Shown: piece after piece, positions 1 through 10,570 of the stretch
Layout of the letters: every line of letters starts with the position of its first letter
How positions within the stretch are numbered: the stretch's first letter is position 1
Source of the DNA: Icerya purchasi
Taxonomy: Eukaryota > Arthropoda > Insecta > Hemiptera > Monophlebidae
Direction: 5' to 3'
NCBI GenBank assembly: GCA_039619475.1
Contig: CM077115.1
Span: 517,286,815 to 517,350,814, forward strand
DNA length: 64,000 nucleotides
Program-made: the position numbers and the translations under genes
Notes under the pieces: generated by a model
The model's input: only the letters and a program-made list of their open reading frames with translations
Database searches by the model: none
What the model was told of the DNA's origin: nothing

Positions 1-218
1 GTTTTTTAACAAACGTAGATAATAATTATGGAGGAATCTCAGCCAGTAGTATCGATATGCAATTTCAGCTGGGGAGCAGTTTTCTTTTTTGCCCTTGGAA
101 AATATTGGAAAATAGGGGTCGTACACAATAATCGTGTGAGGTGTAATTTTACAAAAGATATCCTTCTCGAGTCGCTCGGGCACTTTTTTTTTCACTATGA
201 ATCATTTCTTTTTTCTGT

Positions 219-640
219 TTTTTTTTTTTTTTCTTTTCGGCTCTGACCCAACCACTTGAATGTATTATGTTAAGAAATTCGATTCTGAGATTATGAAAAG
301 AACAAAGGATCGAAGCAATTATTGCTGGAGATGGGAAGGAAAGGATAAAGGAAGCGCTGTAAGGAGCTAGAAGGGCAAAAGATTTTCGAATGCAAAAAAA
401 AAAGAAAAAAAGAAGAGTTTAGCTAACATCGAGAACGGTTTGCGTTAAATTCAAAAGGAGAATCAGTGTGTTGCATCGAAGGGTCGGAAAGAGGAAAAGG
501 GAAAAACGAAAGCAAGAAGCCGGGAGGAGAGAATATGATCTGATTATGGAGACAATAGTAGAACGACGACTGGAAGGGAATATAGGAGCTAAGACTGAAA
601 ACTGGGTGCCGTATGTGTGAGGTGTTTCAAGTGTGTTTTA
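219..640 (-). mobile_element. 3'-end fragment of a non-LTR retrotransposon (family with the TTGGGTCA...GCCCA tail)
   Basis: On the minus strand this reads toward a poly(A) tail (poly-T at about 219-233 on +). Just inside lies the tail motif, here degenerate (CTGACCCAACCACTTGA at about 243-260 on +), preceded by a segment matching the 61.3-kb copy: GCTGGAGATGGGAAGGAAAG followed by GATAAAGGAAGC at about 329-360. The more distal part to about 640 is purine-rich on + like other antisense remnants of this family, but its limit is uncertain. No intact frame remains. It is a 5'-truncated, old insertion in antisense to the NFI gene. Confidence 0.6.
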
Positions 641-1181
641 AGATTCAAAAAAATCAAAAGCACGTTTTAATTCATTATGAAAATAAAATGGTACGATTAA
701 AAAAAATTGACACGAATTGTAAAATTTTCATCGGCTTTTCTGAAAATTTCAATATTAATTATGAAAGACATATATTAAACGGGAGGGGACATAAAGGTAT
801 AATAAAATGCCTATAATTAAAACGAAAAATTGGCGCCAATGAAATAAGACAACACGTGGAATTCAATTAATTTTTGGCTATTCTTTTTTTCGATCGATCA
901 TCGAACATGTAATTATCGACTGAGATCAATGTTATCACGTGATTTGCCGCACTAACGAGTGTCTCTCTACGTGTACTGTATAAATACACAAAGACCGTGT
1001 ATAACGAAATTATACGCGCGTAAAAAGAGAAATGCGTATGCCGCTCTCGTAGCGTGATCGATAAAATATTATAAAAAGCCAACGCAAAAGAGAAATTCTA
1101 CGGAATAATTAACGAAACGTTTAATATGTACGTATTTAGGAATTTCGCCGATTTAAATGTTGAGCGTGTTTTTGGTTTTAG
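641..1181 (+). other. Intronic sequence upstream of the NFI exon
   Basis: No coding sequence or repeat recognised. The stretch ends in the acceptor of the NFI exon (GTGTTTTTGGTTTTAG). Short open frames here have no family character. Confidence 0.5.
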
Positions 1182-1365
1182 GTGTGGCGTTTGGATTTAG
1201 TGATGGTGATACTGTTCAAAGCCATACCGTTAGAAAGTACTGATGGTGAAAGATTAGAAAAATCATCAGAATGTACTCATCCTAGTCTCTGTGTAAATCC
1301 TTACCACATAAACGTTTCAGTTCGCGAACTTGATCTCTTTTTGGCAAATTTTACGGGAACTGACG
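1182..1365 (+). CDS. NfI: Nuclear factor I (NFI) internal coding exon, end of the DNA-binding domain
   Basis: This 184-bp exon encodes 61 residues plus one base. It begins [18 protein letters not shown] and ends with [20 protein letters not shown] followed by NFTGTD. These are the most conserved C-terminal segments of the NFI DNA-binding/dimerisation (MH1-related) domain; NFI proteins bind the TTGGC(N5)GCCAA palindrome in the nucleus and regulate transcription. The exon follows a pyrimidine-rich acceptor ending in AG at 1180-1181, opens in phase 0 (GTG = Val) and ends at the donor GACG|GTAAGTG, leaving phase 1. In vertebrate NFI the same region also ends just after the LDLYLA-type motif. The frame has no interruption, so the gene looks functional. 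The 5' part of the domain must lie in exons before the window. There is no start or stop codon here; this is a partial gene. Identification rests on family recognition of the protein, which is very distinctive. Confidence 0.95.
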
Positions 1366-2582
1366 GTAAGTGAATTTTTTTGTTATACAAATTCTTCTTT
1401 TTAACGGCGATAGCTTTCCCGGTTCCATCATTCGGCTTACACACAGGTATATCAGCCGACGCGTACATTTTATTTCATTTATGAACTAATTATACTCCGA
1501 TCAGCTAAAAAGCAGAACCTCTCACTGTGTTCCTTTTTTCTATGTGTACTTTTATAAGATCAAAAAAACATGTCACACTTTAATAGAGATTAGTTCAGTT
1601 TTTTTCGAAAAGACGATCATTTGTTACATGCTCGTCGACATATAACAAACACAAAATATATAGGTTATGTATAAAGAAATTTTTTTCGGCTATTACTCGC
1701 AGACTTATAGATAAAATCGTTCGCACTGGCAAAAAAGAACTATTCTTGTACAGATGTGTACGGTTTAGGGGCTGTAAAACAACTTTTCAATTCAATTTAA
1801 AATCTTACCTAGGGGCTTCGAGAAATGTGTCGCGTTGGCATGTATGAAATAATCGATCGATACAGCGGATAACTTTCCGCTTATTGCCGTTACAAAGCAT
1901 TTTTTAGTAAAACTCGGACAAAAATTCAGATCCGTTCGTCGCTGGCCTATAGAAACGTTACCAGCGGTGCTGCCGAGCGTGTCGTTTAAAGCAATTCCAC
2001 GCGCAACGGCTATAGAACAATCAAACTGACAACGGACATCTATCGTCGAACCATCGGAAACGAGTTTTTATCTTTCTCTCTCTCTCTCTCTCTCTCTCTT
2101 TTCTTTTATTTATTTCAGTTAATACTTATTACATTATGTAGATTTTGAAAAAACAAAAATAAAATAAAATCGGTTAAAGTAGAGAAGCAATGGGAAACAC
2201 TACGTTCTGATTAAAAGGTCCCCCCGGGAGCGGGTACTCTATAGCGTTCAATTCGATCAAGATATTTACGCTAAAATATCATTAAGGACGGTACCCCCCC
2301 CCCTCTATAGGGGATATCTATGAGGATACGTATTATATTATAAACGATGATTTAAACGAAAACACCTGTGAACAGTCTCGCTTTTACCCCCGCCATTACA
2401 GCGCTGTGAAGTATGCACGTTTATTCCGGCTGAAGTAACTAACAGTTACTGATTATTAATGAAATTACACGTATATATTTACTTAAAAATGAGACTACGC
2501 GCTGCTGGAAGTACACCGAAAAAAAAAAATGGCATTATTTTCCAAAAATAAAATTAACAAAAAAAAAAAACACCAGTAAACG
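1366..2582 (+). other. Intronic sequence with a (CT)n run
   Basis: No gene recognised. It contains a CT microsatellite at about 2075-2099, a moderately GC-rich patch at about 1930-2060, and short poly-C and poly-A runs near 2220-2310 and 2519-2570. Confidence 0.4.
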
Positions 2583-2603
2583 CCTAGATAAGCCGCTCTA
2601 GTT

Positions 2604-2717
2604 CATTTGTGGTCAAAATTTCAGTTCGTTCATTTTCGGTCTTATTCATACTGCGTGAACTAACAGAAACTACGAATAAGAGGAAAAATGAACGAGACGA
2701 AATTTCGACCAAAAATG
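2604..2717. repeat. Subterminal hairpin inside the 2.1-kb TIR element
   Basis: Arms 2604-2650 and 2672-2717 are imperfect reverse complements over about 46 bp (for example CATTTGTGGTCAAAATTTCA against CATTTTTGGTCGAAATTTCG when reversed), with a spacer of about 21 bp. Open frames on both strands here are consequences of the symmetry. Confidence 0.65.
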
Positions 2718-2975
2718 AAATTGGCGCGAAAAAAAAAAAGCGAAAGAGTATGTATCTGAAAGAAACTCGCAAAAATGAAATTCAGCTGAAATGCAGAAGA
2801 ATACGATAGCGAATATATGTAAAACTGAATAATTTCTTCTTCCGTAAATTTAATCAGTTGATAAAATGTGGGGTTACACGACGTGTCGTATAACTCAATT
2901 TCGGCGAACATAATCGCGAAAAATTAAAAAACCCCGGCGAAAACACAAAAACAGGAAAATAAATAAAAAGATATA

Positions 2976-3006
<31 letters not shown>

Positions 3007-3402
3007 GCAACAAAATTCAGAAACTGCGTTACAGGCAACAGGCGAAAGTAAGATAGAAACTGCTGGAACAGGTTGCATCCTATTATAATGCAAATGGTGG
3101 CCAATAGAGAGTAACAAATGGCGCCAAAAAAAACCCTGTCTATTGCAGACATAACGTACGATCTTTCAACAGGTTCAGGCATATAGTTTTAATATTTATA
3201 ACTAAAATTTAAATTAAAATAACAATTTTTTTGTTAGTAAAGAATTTTATGAATGTTTTTAAACTAGTAACTTAAATTTTTTAAATTAAGAAAATAAATT
3301 TATCACTCAATGTAAAATAATTTAACCGTGAATTCATAACATTTTTAAAAACAACAGTACACTACCGTATATATGTATATATATTTTTTTTAAAATAAGT
3401 TG

Positions 3403-3450
3403 TGGGTCTCACTGGGCAAATATGCCCGTTGTGTGAGTGCCCAACACTCT
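3403..3450. repeat. Nested inverted repeat
   Basis: The inner stem TGGGCA-AAT-ATGCCC is enclosed by GTTGTGGGTCTCAC and GTGAGTGCCCAACAC, giving a stem of about 20 bp with mismatches. It is internal to the 2.1-kb element. Confidence 0.5.
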
Positions 3451-4089
3451 TATTAGCAATTATTTAAGATAGGAACATAATACAAAAATTAAAACTGAAC
3501 TTATTATATAAATCACAAAAATTATTTAAAACATTAGTTAATAGTATACACATACTCATATTGATACATAAGACGCCACGTAATATATATATATTTGTAC
3601 GCCAGAAATGCAGATAGCTTAATATTTTAAATCGATAACGTGATCTTCTGTAGGGAACTTGTATTAGGATAGACACGATAAAAAAACAAGGTTAATGTCC
3701 GTAAATAAATAAAAATAAAGGGTAGTGGGCTATACACTTGATCTTCAATCTTTGCACCATTCCTTCAGCCATACCTCCTTTTTCCACACACCAATTTTTT
3801 TCCCCCGGTAGTGTATGATTAGGGATCGTACTTATTTAAATTAATTAAAACTAAGTCATCAATATTATCAATTCGCAGATTTACGTCGCGGGGGGATAAA
3901 TATAGTATGTATTACTTTGGTCTCTTGTTAACCGAATCGTTTTCCTGGATGGTAGTTTTATTATACATATTATTGACCTTAAATTCTAGTAGTCCATAAA
4001 AGAAATAATACATTTTCGGAGGCATTTCATTTAAATTAAAATTTTTACAACTATTTTTCAAAAATATGTACATATATTATTATTGAAAT

Positions 4090-4380
4090 AATAGATTAGC
4101 TTGACTCTCGCTCAAAAATAATATGTGAAATCGTGAACCGTTGCATATTTCTATTACTTTTCTGCGTTTATTTTTTTTCCTTATTTTGTAAAAATATATT
4201 TCTAAAATACATATACTAAAATTGAGATCATACATAAAAAATTGGCTTGACCCCTGCGCAAGGGTGATACATAAAATTTTAAAGTATTGCACATTTTTAT
4301 TACTTTTCTTCATGCATGTAATCGCTAAATTTTTTTCTTTCTTTTGTAACAATTTTACAAGAATACATACATGCTAAGAT
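4090..4380. repeat. Two-copy tandem repeat, period about 146 bp
   Basis: The segment starting AGCTTGACTCTCGCTCAA is repeated as GGCTTGACCCCTGCGCAA about 146 bp later, with shared TTATTACTTTTCTKC and matching ends. Divergence is considerable, so it is old. Confidence 0.55.
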
Positions 4381-4423
4381 TATTTCCGAATTCCACTAAT
4401 TACAAAAATTACTTACATTAAAT

Positions 4424-4590
4424 ATGAAGTATTTTAAAACTGGAAAATTACAAATTTGTATATGTTGTAATTTTTCAATAAGGTATAAAATAAATTTATG
4501 CTTAAATTCGAAGTATTTTAACATTCAAAAATTACAAATTTGTATATTTTACCATTTTTCAATAAGATATGAAATAAATTTATCGATAAT
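4424..4590. repeat. Two-copy tandem repeat, period 84 bp
   Basis: GAAGTATTTTAA...ATTACAAATTTGTATAT...TTTTTCAATAAG occurs at 4426 and again at 4510 with few differences. It lies next to the 146-bp duplication, at the right end of the TIR element. Confidence 0.7.
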
Positions 4591-4600
4591 TCTTCGTACA

Positions 4601-4658
4601 GCGATTGAACTAAACAACGACAATATTGTGCGATTGAACTAAACAATGACAACATTGT
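4601..4658. repeat. Two-copy tandem repeat, 29-bp unit
   Basis: GCGATTGAACTAAACAAYGA followed by CAAYATTGT occurs twice in direct succession with two differences, just inside the right terminal inverted repeat. Confidence 0.75.
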
Positions 4659-4697
4659 ACGTAGTAATATGAAGTAAACTAGAACGGCTTATCTAGG

Positions 4698-5099
4698 ACA
4701 TTAGCGAAATACTAAACATTTAATTGAAATTTTAAAAATACTTTTTGACTAGCGTAAGCGACAATAATTTATTTTTTAAATTTTGCTTTAACTGCTGAAG
4801 GCGAAATTTAGCTGAACTTAATATTCGCAAAAATATTCTTTCTCAACTTACGTAGGTGTTGCATGGGACTTTTATTGTTCTTTCCAATACCGATCGTGAA
4901 TACAAATATTATTCTTAGCGATAAAAAAATATATTTTTTCGAGCAGTACGATATTATTTGACTAGTTTCTTTTCTCGCGATTTATTTTATTTTTTTTTTT
5001 TTTTTTTTTATTTTGTACGACTACAAAGATTTTTCCCATTATTCGAATCATTTATTGCGTTTTAATTTGCAAAAATTACAGTAAACACGTTTTTTATAC

Positions 5100-5137
<38 letters not shown>

Positions 5138-7985
5138 TATTCTGAAACTAATTCAGGAAATTTGTTTTACGCTATAAAGCTCGTCAAAATGAACAAAAAA
5201 TTCCTAAAAGTAAAATCATTTGGGCGTACAATTAATTAGTTAATTTAAATGAAAAAATATTTTTTTTTTTTAGAAATCAATAATTTGTAAAATAAAAAGA
5301 AAATAAACATTGAAAGGAAGGTACATCACAACCAACACACGAGACGACTGCATACCGCAGATCGTCGCAGCGTTTGATGACATCCGACGAACACCAGAAC
5401 TTCATAAATCGATATAAAGACGTAAATATTTAGGTGCAATAGTAGATAATGTATATTCATAAGTGGACCGAAGGTAAATAAGGTAACGAAAATCTTTCTC
5501 GCAGAGCGATTTCGCTACCGTTTTAATATAAATATATCAATTCAAATAGGTTTAATGATATTTCATTATATTATCATCGAGTTGTCGTTGGATGGATGCA
5601 ACGAAATAATTGTTTGATGCGGTTAAATTTTATTTAAAACGAAAGAAAAACAAAACCGTTACAAATCAAAATTACTTATCAATGTCCGTGTGCTTAGTCA
5701 CTAAAAAAAAACCACCTATAATTGATCCTTTCTCCTGTTTTAGGGGTAATGCAACTAAAACAACATTTCTACTTTTAAGAATTTACATCGCATCTGATGA
5801 TAGTCTATCACTTGCCGCCACGCTTTCATTGTTTATTAACTTTAGAACCAGAACAGTTGTACATAATCGAAATAAGATTTCTTCAGATCTGCTTCTCTTT
5901 TTTTTTTTTTTTTTTTTTTTTAGATATAATTATAAGCTGAAAAAGGAGCATTATTAGTTTTAATTGTACCAAAAATACAGGCACATATTCCCAATACAGA
6001 ATAGTTATGCCATTGAACCTTTTCTGCCTTCAATGATTATGAAAATATCCATAGCTGAAGCTGCGCTAAAATAATTTAGTCTTGAAGTGTTTATGTACAG
6101 TATTCCATCGTCTAATATTTTTTTCTTAAAGCATCCCCCAATATCCGGGTTTTTTGTATTACGTGTGACATAAACTTTCCTGCTTCTGCAAGAGAATTAT
6201 CGGCATTTTTGGTTGAGTCGAAATAAGTTGCGAAAACAAATACACGTGGTTTGTACATTTGTCATATTGATAAAAGAATTTATTAGTATAAAATTATCCC
6301 ACAACGTGTAAAAAAATCGCTTAAGAAGGCAACACATCAAAATCGTCTCCAAAATAATAAACGATCGAAACCGGGGAATTGAACGAAGGAAACTGTTCGT
6401 TTATTTACTTGCTTGAAATAGTATCAGTTATTCTTTTTTCAATCGGTTCCTATTGAATTTTCTGTCCAATTCGAAATTTCTAAAATTTAAAATTTTCATA
6501 AAATGAGTAAAAACAACGATTTTTCAAATTATTCTTTTCCCTTTCGATAGATTTCACGTCTTTTTAACGAGGGTTAGTAGTTCATCATTACTTAAATCAC
6601 CGATTAAACTAGGTTTTAGTTGAATCTTATTAATTAGGCAAATGCACTAATTAACATTATTATGGAGCTAGAAAGAAGGATGAGGAAAATGAAAAAGGGA
6701 ACGGATTAATAAATGACTTTTTAATGGCTAAATGGTTTTGTGGCAGCCGAAAAAAAAAAGTTTATTGCCAGAAGGATCCTTTATTTTTTGATTTATTATC
6801 TTGTAAATAATATAAATGTGTTTTTATGCGTGTTTCAGATTAATTTTTTTCAAATTCGGCTTAAAAATATTATTTACGTTATTTTTTCTTTTTGAGTATT
6901 ACAAATAAAGTATGAAAATTTCATTAGCATTTTGGTGGACCCCACACATAATATAATTCTGTAAAAAAAGAAAAAAAATAGAAAGAAAAATGAATCCTAA
7001 ATAATTTTGCAAGTGAGCAACTGTGTCCCCGCGTAGACAACCATTGTAAATTTAGCAAAGCAGAAAATGGGGAAAATATCAACGATGTAATAATTTGAAA
7101 GGAAAACGAGGAAATATATTAAAATTTCAGCGTGGTGCGATTTTCCAGTTTTCCAGTTTTTTCAAATTTGCGCTGTACTTCTTCGTTCCGATAACTGTAT
7201 AAACCTGTTTTAGAGGTTTTCATTGTCGACTGCGATGCCGGTAAATTATTATAATCGATAATAAACAGACAATAAATTCAGCGCATGCATACATATTATG
7301 TATACATATATATTACCAGCGAAAAGAGATTATAAGAGGCGGAATTTAAATAAAATAAATAAATGGGCAAATAATGAGGGGCTAGATAGAGCTTGAATGT
7401 GTGTGTGTGTGTGTGTGTGGACGGCCTAAAATTTGCCTGTAAAAATGGCTTCGATCCGGTCGTCGTACTGAACGGTATAGTTTGCGACCAAGTTGAACGT
7501 TAAGATATATCATCGGCAGTTTCTCTTTTATTATGTTATCGAGCAGGCTATTTATTGCACATATTCACAGTTGAACACTCCGTCAGCGACGGGAATAGGC
7601 GCGCTAGCACAACACCAGTGCTGTGCCTTTTAGAATCGGTAAAGTGTTGCCGAATAAATCGAGCGAAAAAATAAAGTTAAAGTCGGAGCGAAACATAAAG
7701 ATGAAGCGAAGGGCCAAACGGCCGCGCCGATAAAGGCCATATATCTGAATTCCGTTTGAGCAGCCGAGCAAAGGAACTCTGTGGCATCCTCTGCAAATCG
7801 CGGCGGAACTTAATTAGGCGTTCACAGAGATTATGAAAAGTAAAATTATATTACCGTTTTATCGAAAAATAATGTCTACGCGACAATAAAAATATTTTCC
7901 TTCCCGACTGTTGTTCGATTTCTTAGGCTACGCGATTTTTCGCCTCAGCCAATTAAACGCGCCTGCTGCATACCGAAACATTACA
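4698..7985 (+). other. Intronic AT-rich sequence without recognised genes
   Basis: It contains poly-T at 4988-5010 and 5899-5920, a (TA)n run at 5105-5133 and a (GT)n run at 7399-7418. A less AT-rich patch at about 7430-7830 looks like single-copy intronic DNA. Open frames up to 115 codons run through poly-T and show no family similarity. Confidence 0.4.
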
Positions 7986-7989
7986 ATCA

Positions 7990-8439
7990 ACTTGCTACAT
8001 ACACACGCATACATATATACATATATTAATTACAACGTAATTCTTAGGCTACCCCCCCCCCCCCATTCGAAAAAATGTTCCAAAAAAATGTCCCAATTTT
8101 ATGTAACGCTAAATGTCCCAATTTTATGTAACGTTTGTTATAATTTATAGGATTTTTGTTATTGTTATTTAAAAAATGTCACAATTTTATGTAATGAAAT
8201 ATGTAACGAAAAATGTAACGAAAAAATATCTTAATTTTATATAACGGAAGTTAAATGTTAGAATAGGATTTTTGTGGTTATGTTATTTTTTGTGTGTGTT
8301 GATGCCAGTAAGAATAACGTTGTAAATTTTGATCATTTTATACAAAGTATAGAAGAGAAAGAGACAGAAATGTAAGCAAGAGAGATCGCACAGCCCTTTG
8401 CGAGGAAAAAATGGCCGCAGTTTATACATATATTTATAT

Positions 8440-8440
<1 letters not shown>
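7990..8440 (+). repeat. Dispersed repeat, copy 1 (uninterrupted relative of the 56-kb copy)
   Basis: The segment TTAATTACAACGTAATTCTT, AGGCTACCCCC, direct repeats of AATGTCCCAATTTTATGTAA (8087, 8111 and degenerate copies to about 8245), TTTTGATCATTTTATACAAA and CAGAAATGTAAGCAAGAGAG reappears in reverse orientation at 56040-56619. No coding sequence. The family is non-coding and AT-rich, possibly a MITE or the end of a larger element; its ends are not defined by inverted repeats that I can see. Confidence 0.65.

Positions 8441-8448
<8 letters not shown>

Positions 8449-8500
<52 letters not shown>
8449..8500. repeat. (TA)n microsatellite
   Basis: About 40 bp of uninterrupted TA, flanked by TATG/TATA variants, between the dispersed repeat and the SINE tail. 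Confidence 0.9.
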
Positions 8501-8502
<2 letters not shown>

Positions 8503-8868
8503 AGTAAAGTAAAGTAAAGTAAAGTAAAGTAAGTTAAAACTGAATTCTATTTGCGGTCTAAAAAAATTACAGTCGCAATTAAACTAGCGAGTAAAGTAAA
8601 GTAAGTCGCGTACCCTTGATAGGTCGTCGGGATTGTGAAGTTAAGCTTTCCATAATGGTACTTAAGGACCTAATGGGGATCTGATGAGAATACTGAGGCC
8701 AGTTCCTTTCTACTTGGAATCCGCCTTTACTTTCCCCCAGATAATTCTCTGGTACCCAATTATTTCAGATTAGGTATGAACCTGCAAGCGATTTGGATCC
8801 AGAACGAGGCAGGTCTCCATATGACACCTCTGATTTGATAGCTAAACACTTTAACCACTAGGCTTATA
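8501..8868 (-). mobile_element. tRNA-derived SINE with a (TTTAC)n tail
   Basis: On the minus strand the 5' end reads AGCCTAGTGGTTAAAGTGTT, an RNA polymerase III A-box-like sequence, followed about 50 bp on by GTTCTGGATCCAAATC and then GGTTCATACC, both B-box-like. The body continues to about 8534 and ends in a tandem tail of at least five TTTAC units (AAAGT units at 8501-8533 on +). A related body fragment occurs at 14573-14640. Such heads are known for arthropod SINEs; the exact family and the tRNA of origin are not recognised. Confidence 0.6.
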
Positions 8869-9755
8869 TACATATATGTGTGTGTTGGAAGCTTTGCCTA
8901 ATAGTGGAAAATGTATACAAGTCAAAAAGAAAATGTATTTAAAACATGTCATCTTTGTTTTCTTTTATATTTAATGAGAGACATATGTGGACTAAAATTA
9001 CGTCGATTACTTTACAAATGGTGTAATATTTAGCGGCCTGGAATAAAAAAAAAATCTCAACTAGAGGGGGAGTTCAGAGAGTATTGTTACATATGGTTAA
9101 CGTCGAGTTATCGAGAACATTTATTATCATAATACACAGTTTTAGTACTGAAATTTTCTAAAAAAACAGATTATCAACTGTTTATTAATTTTTCTTAATA
9201 CTTTTACTTTCTAGAACAAGCTCAGATCGTTTAATTAAACGTTGATTTTAATTTTACCACTGCCCCACGGACAGACATACTCTCTTTACCCATCACAAAA
9301 AAATCTCGCGATTTCAGCGGTAAATGTTTATTTCAATAAATAATATGCAAATTTCAAGTTTATCATGAGGGAAAAGGAAACAACATCGTCACGCGAGTCG
9401 TGAGTTAACCGGCTTTCTAATATGGTCTTGGATGTCAAACAATGCCCCTCAACGTGACCTGAAGTTGTCTGCAAAATGTCAGTTCGTGCGCGTACATAGT
9501 TTTATAAAGAAATCCGATAATGTTCCTAAAGTACCGTCTTACCGGCACTCGTGACAATTCGGAAATAATAATAAAAATTACGGATACGTAAGGAATTACG
9601 AAAGAAATAAAAGAGAAAGAAGAAAGACGAAAAACAAATAAGTCATATAAGAGCTGAGGTAAAAATGTATATGCCGAGTAGCCTCAGTGTTTACATTTTA
9701 TTTATTTATTTATAAGAAAAAAGAAAATATATATATATATTTTAAAAAAATTTTT
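8869..9755 (+). other. Intronic sequence without recognised features
   Basis: Nothing coding or repetitive recognised. AT-rich with short poly-A runs. Confidence 0.4.
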
Positions 9756-9927
9756 AACTTTATCGGAATTTAAAAGGTATATAAATACCGACAAGTTTCG
9801 GAACCGCAGTCCGCCATAGTCGTGATATATAAAAAAAAAAAAAAATTACAACGTACCACGATTATGGGACTGCGTTCCCGAAACATGTCGATATTTATAT
9901 AAATAATTTTTAAATTTTGATAAAGTT
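9756..9927. repeat. Inverted pair of Penelope-type terminal sequences with hammerhead-like cores
   Basis: Two arms of about 70 bp (9756-9824 and 9856-9927) face each other across a poly-A stretch. Read outward, each contains a small stem followed by CCGAAACNTGTCGRTATTTA, then AATTTAAAAAT/TTTGATAAAGTT-like sequence. In the right arm GGGA-CTGCGT-TCCC directly precedes GAAACATGTC, the arrangement of stem II plus the GAAA box in minimal hammerhead ribozymes; the CUGAUGA box is degenerate (CGATTAT). Related sequence follows a Penelope-like GIY-YIG fragment at 50.95 kb, which links this repeat to Penelope-like elements. Confidence 0.5.
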
Positions 9928-10570
9928 AAATGTTGTTTTCAAATTCGAATCATCGGGAAAAGTCACGGATGATCTATCTAAAAATAGAACCAGTGGAAAT
10001 GAGCGCAAACTATTTTTCCGGGGAATTTTAAGGATCTATCAGAGGAGTTTCTAAGTTAGCCACGCATCGAGCTGCGGTTCTGCCTGGCTTGTGCGTAGTT
10101 TTGCATCATGCCGGACCGACAAAGTCCAAAGTAGCGCTTCGTCATGTACTTCAATAAAATTTTCTGCATGTTCAGCATAGAGCATTGCAGGATGGCGGAA
10201 TGTATCTTGATTTGAGCTCAGAGTCAAATGTCGAGTAAGAAAACAATTGTACAGTAGACGGCAAGGGGAAAAACCACAGAAAAGTGACTGTATATAAAAC
10301 GGAAGACAAAGAATTTCCAGAAAGAAAAACGATTTTAAGTCGTTCTGTCGTTTTCATTCGTACTTGCTCTTCCGGTTACCTACATCGTCCCGCTACAATG
10401 ATAGATTTAAATTTAACCGTTTCATCAGCTCTTTCCCTCCCCCCTGGAAACAGCTCTTTAACAAACCTGTATATTTAATTTGGTTTTTCATAAGAAATAT
10501 CGCTAATCTCTTCGAAATTTACCGTGTTATCTATTGTAGCAGATTCCCAAGTACACTGACACTGAAATTA

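Larger units (their letters stand above)
2583..4697. mobile_element. Non-autonomous DNA transposon candidate with 26-bp terminal inverted repeats (2.1 kb)
   Basis: The left end 2583-2608 begins CCTAGATAAGCCGCTCTAGT. The right end 4672-4697 is its reverse complement with 3 differences in 26. A TA lies symmetrically inside both ends (2585-2586 and 4694-4695), so the duplicated target could be TA with the element starting at GATAAGCC. No transposase is visible: open frames inside are poly-A/T-driven. The interior holds a subterminal hairpin (2604-2717), a hairpin near 3403-3450, and three tandem duplications near the right end (separate entries). Superfamily is not clear; a Tc1/mariner-type TA target is possible, and a piggyBac-like CCTAG end is also conceivable. 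Confidence 0.55.

Noticed and set aside
2895..3182. 95-codon minus-strand frame with a long Phe run.
   Set aside because: It is created by the poly-A tract at 2979-3002; no conserved sequence on either side.
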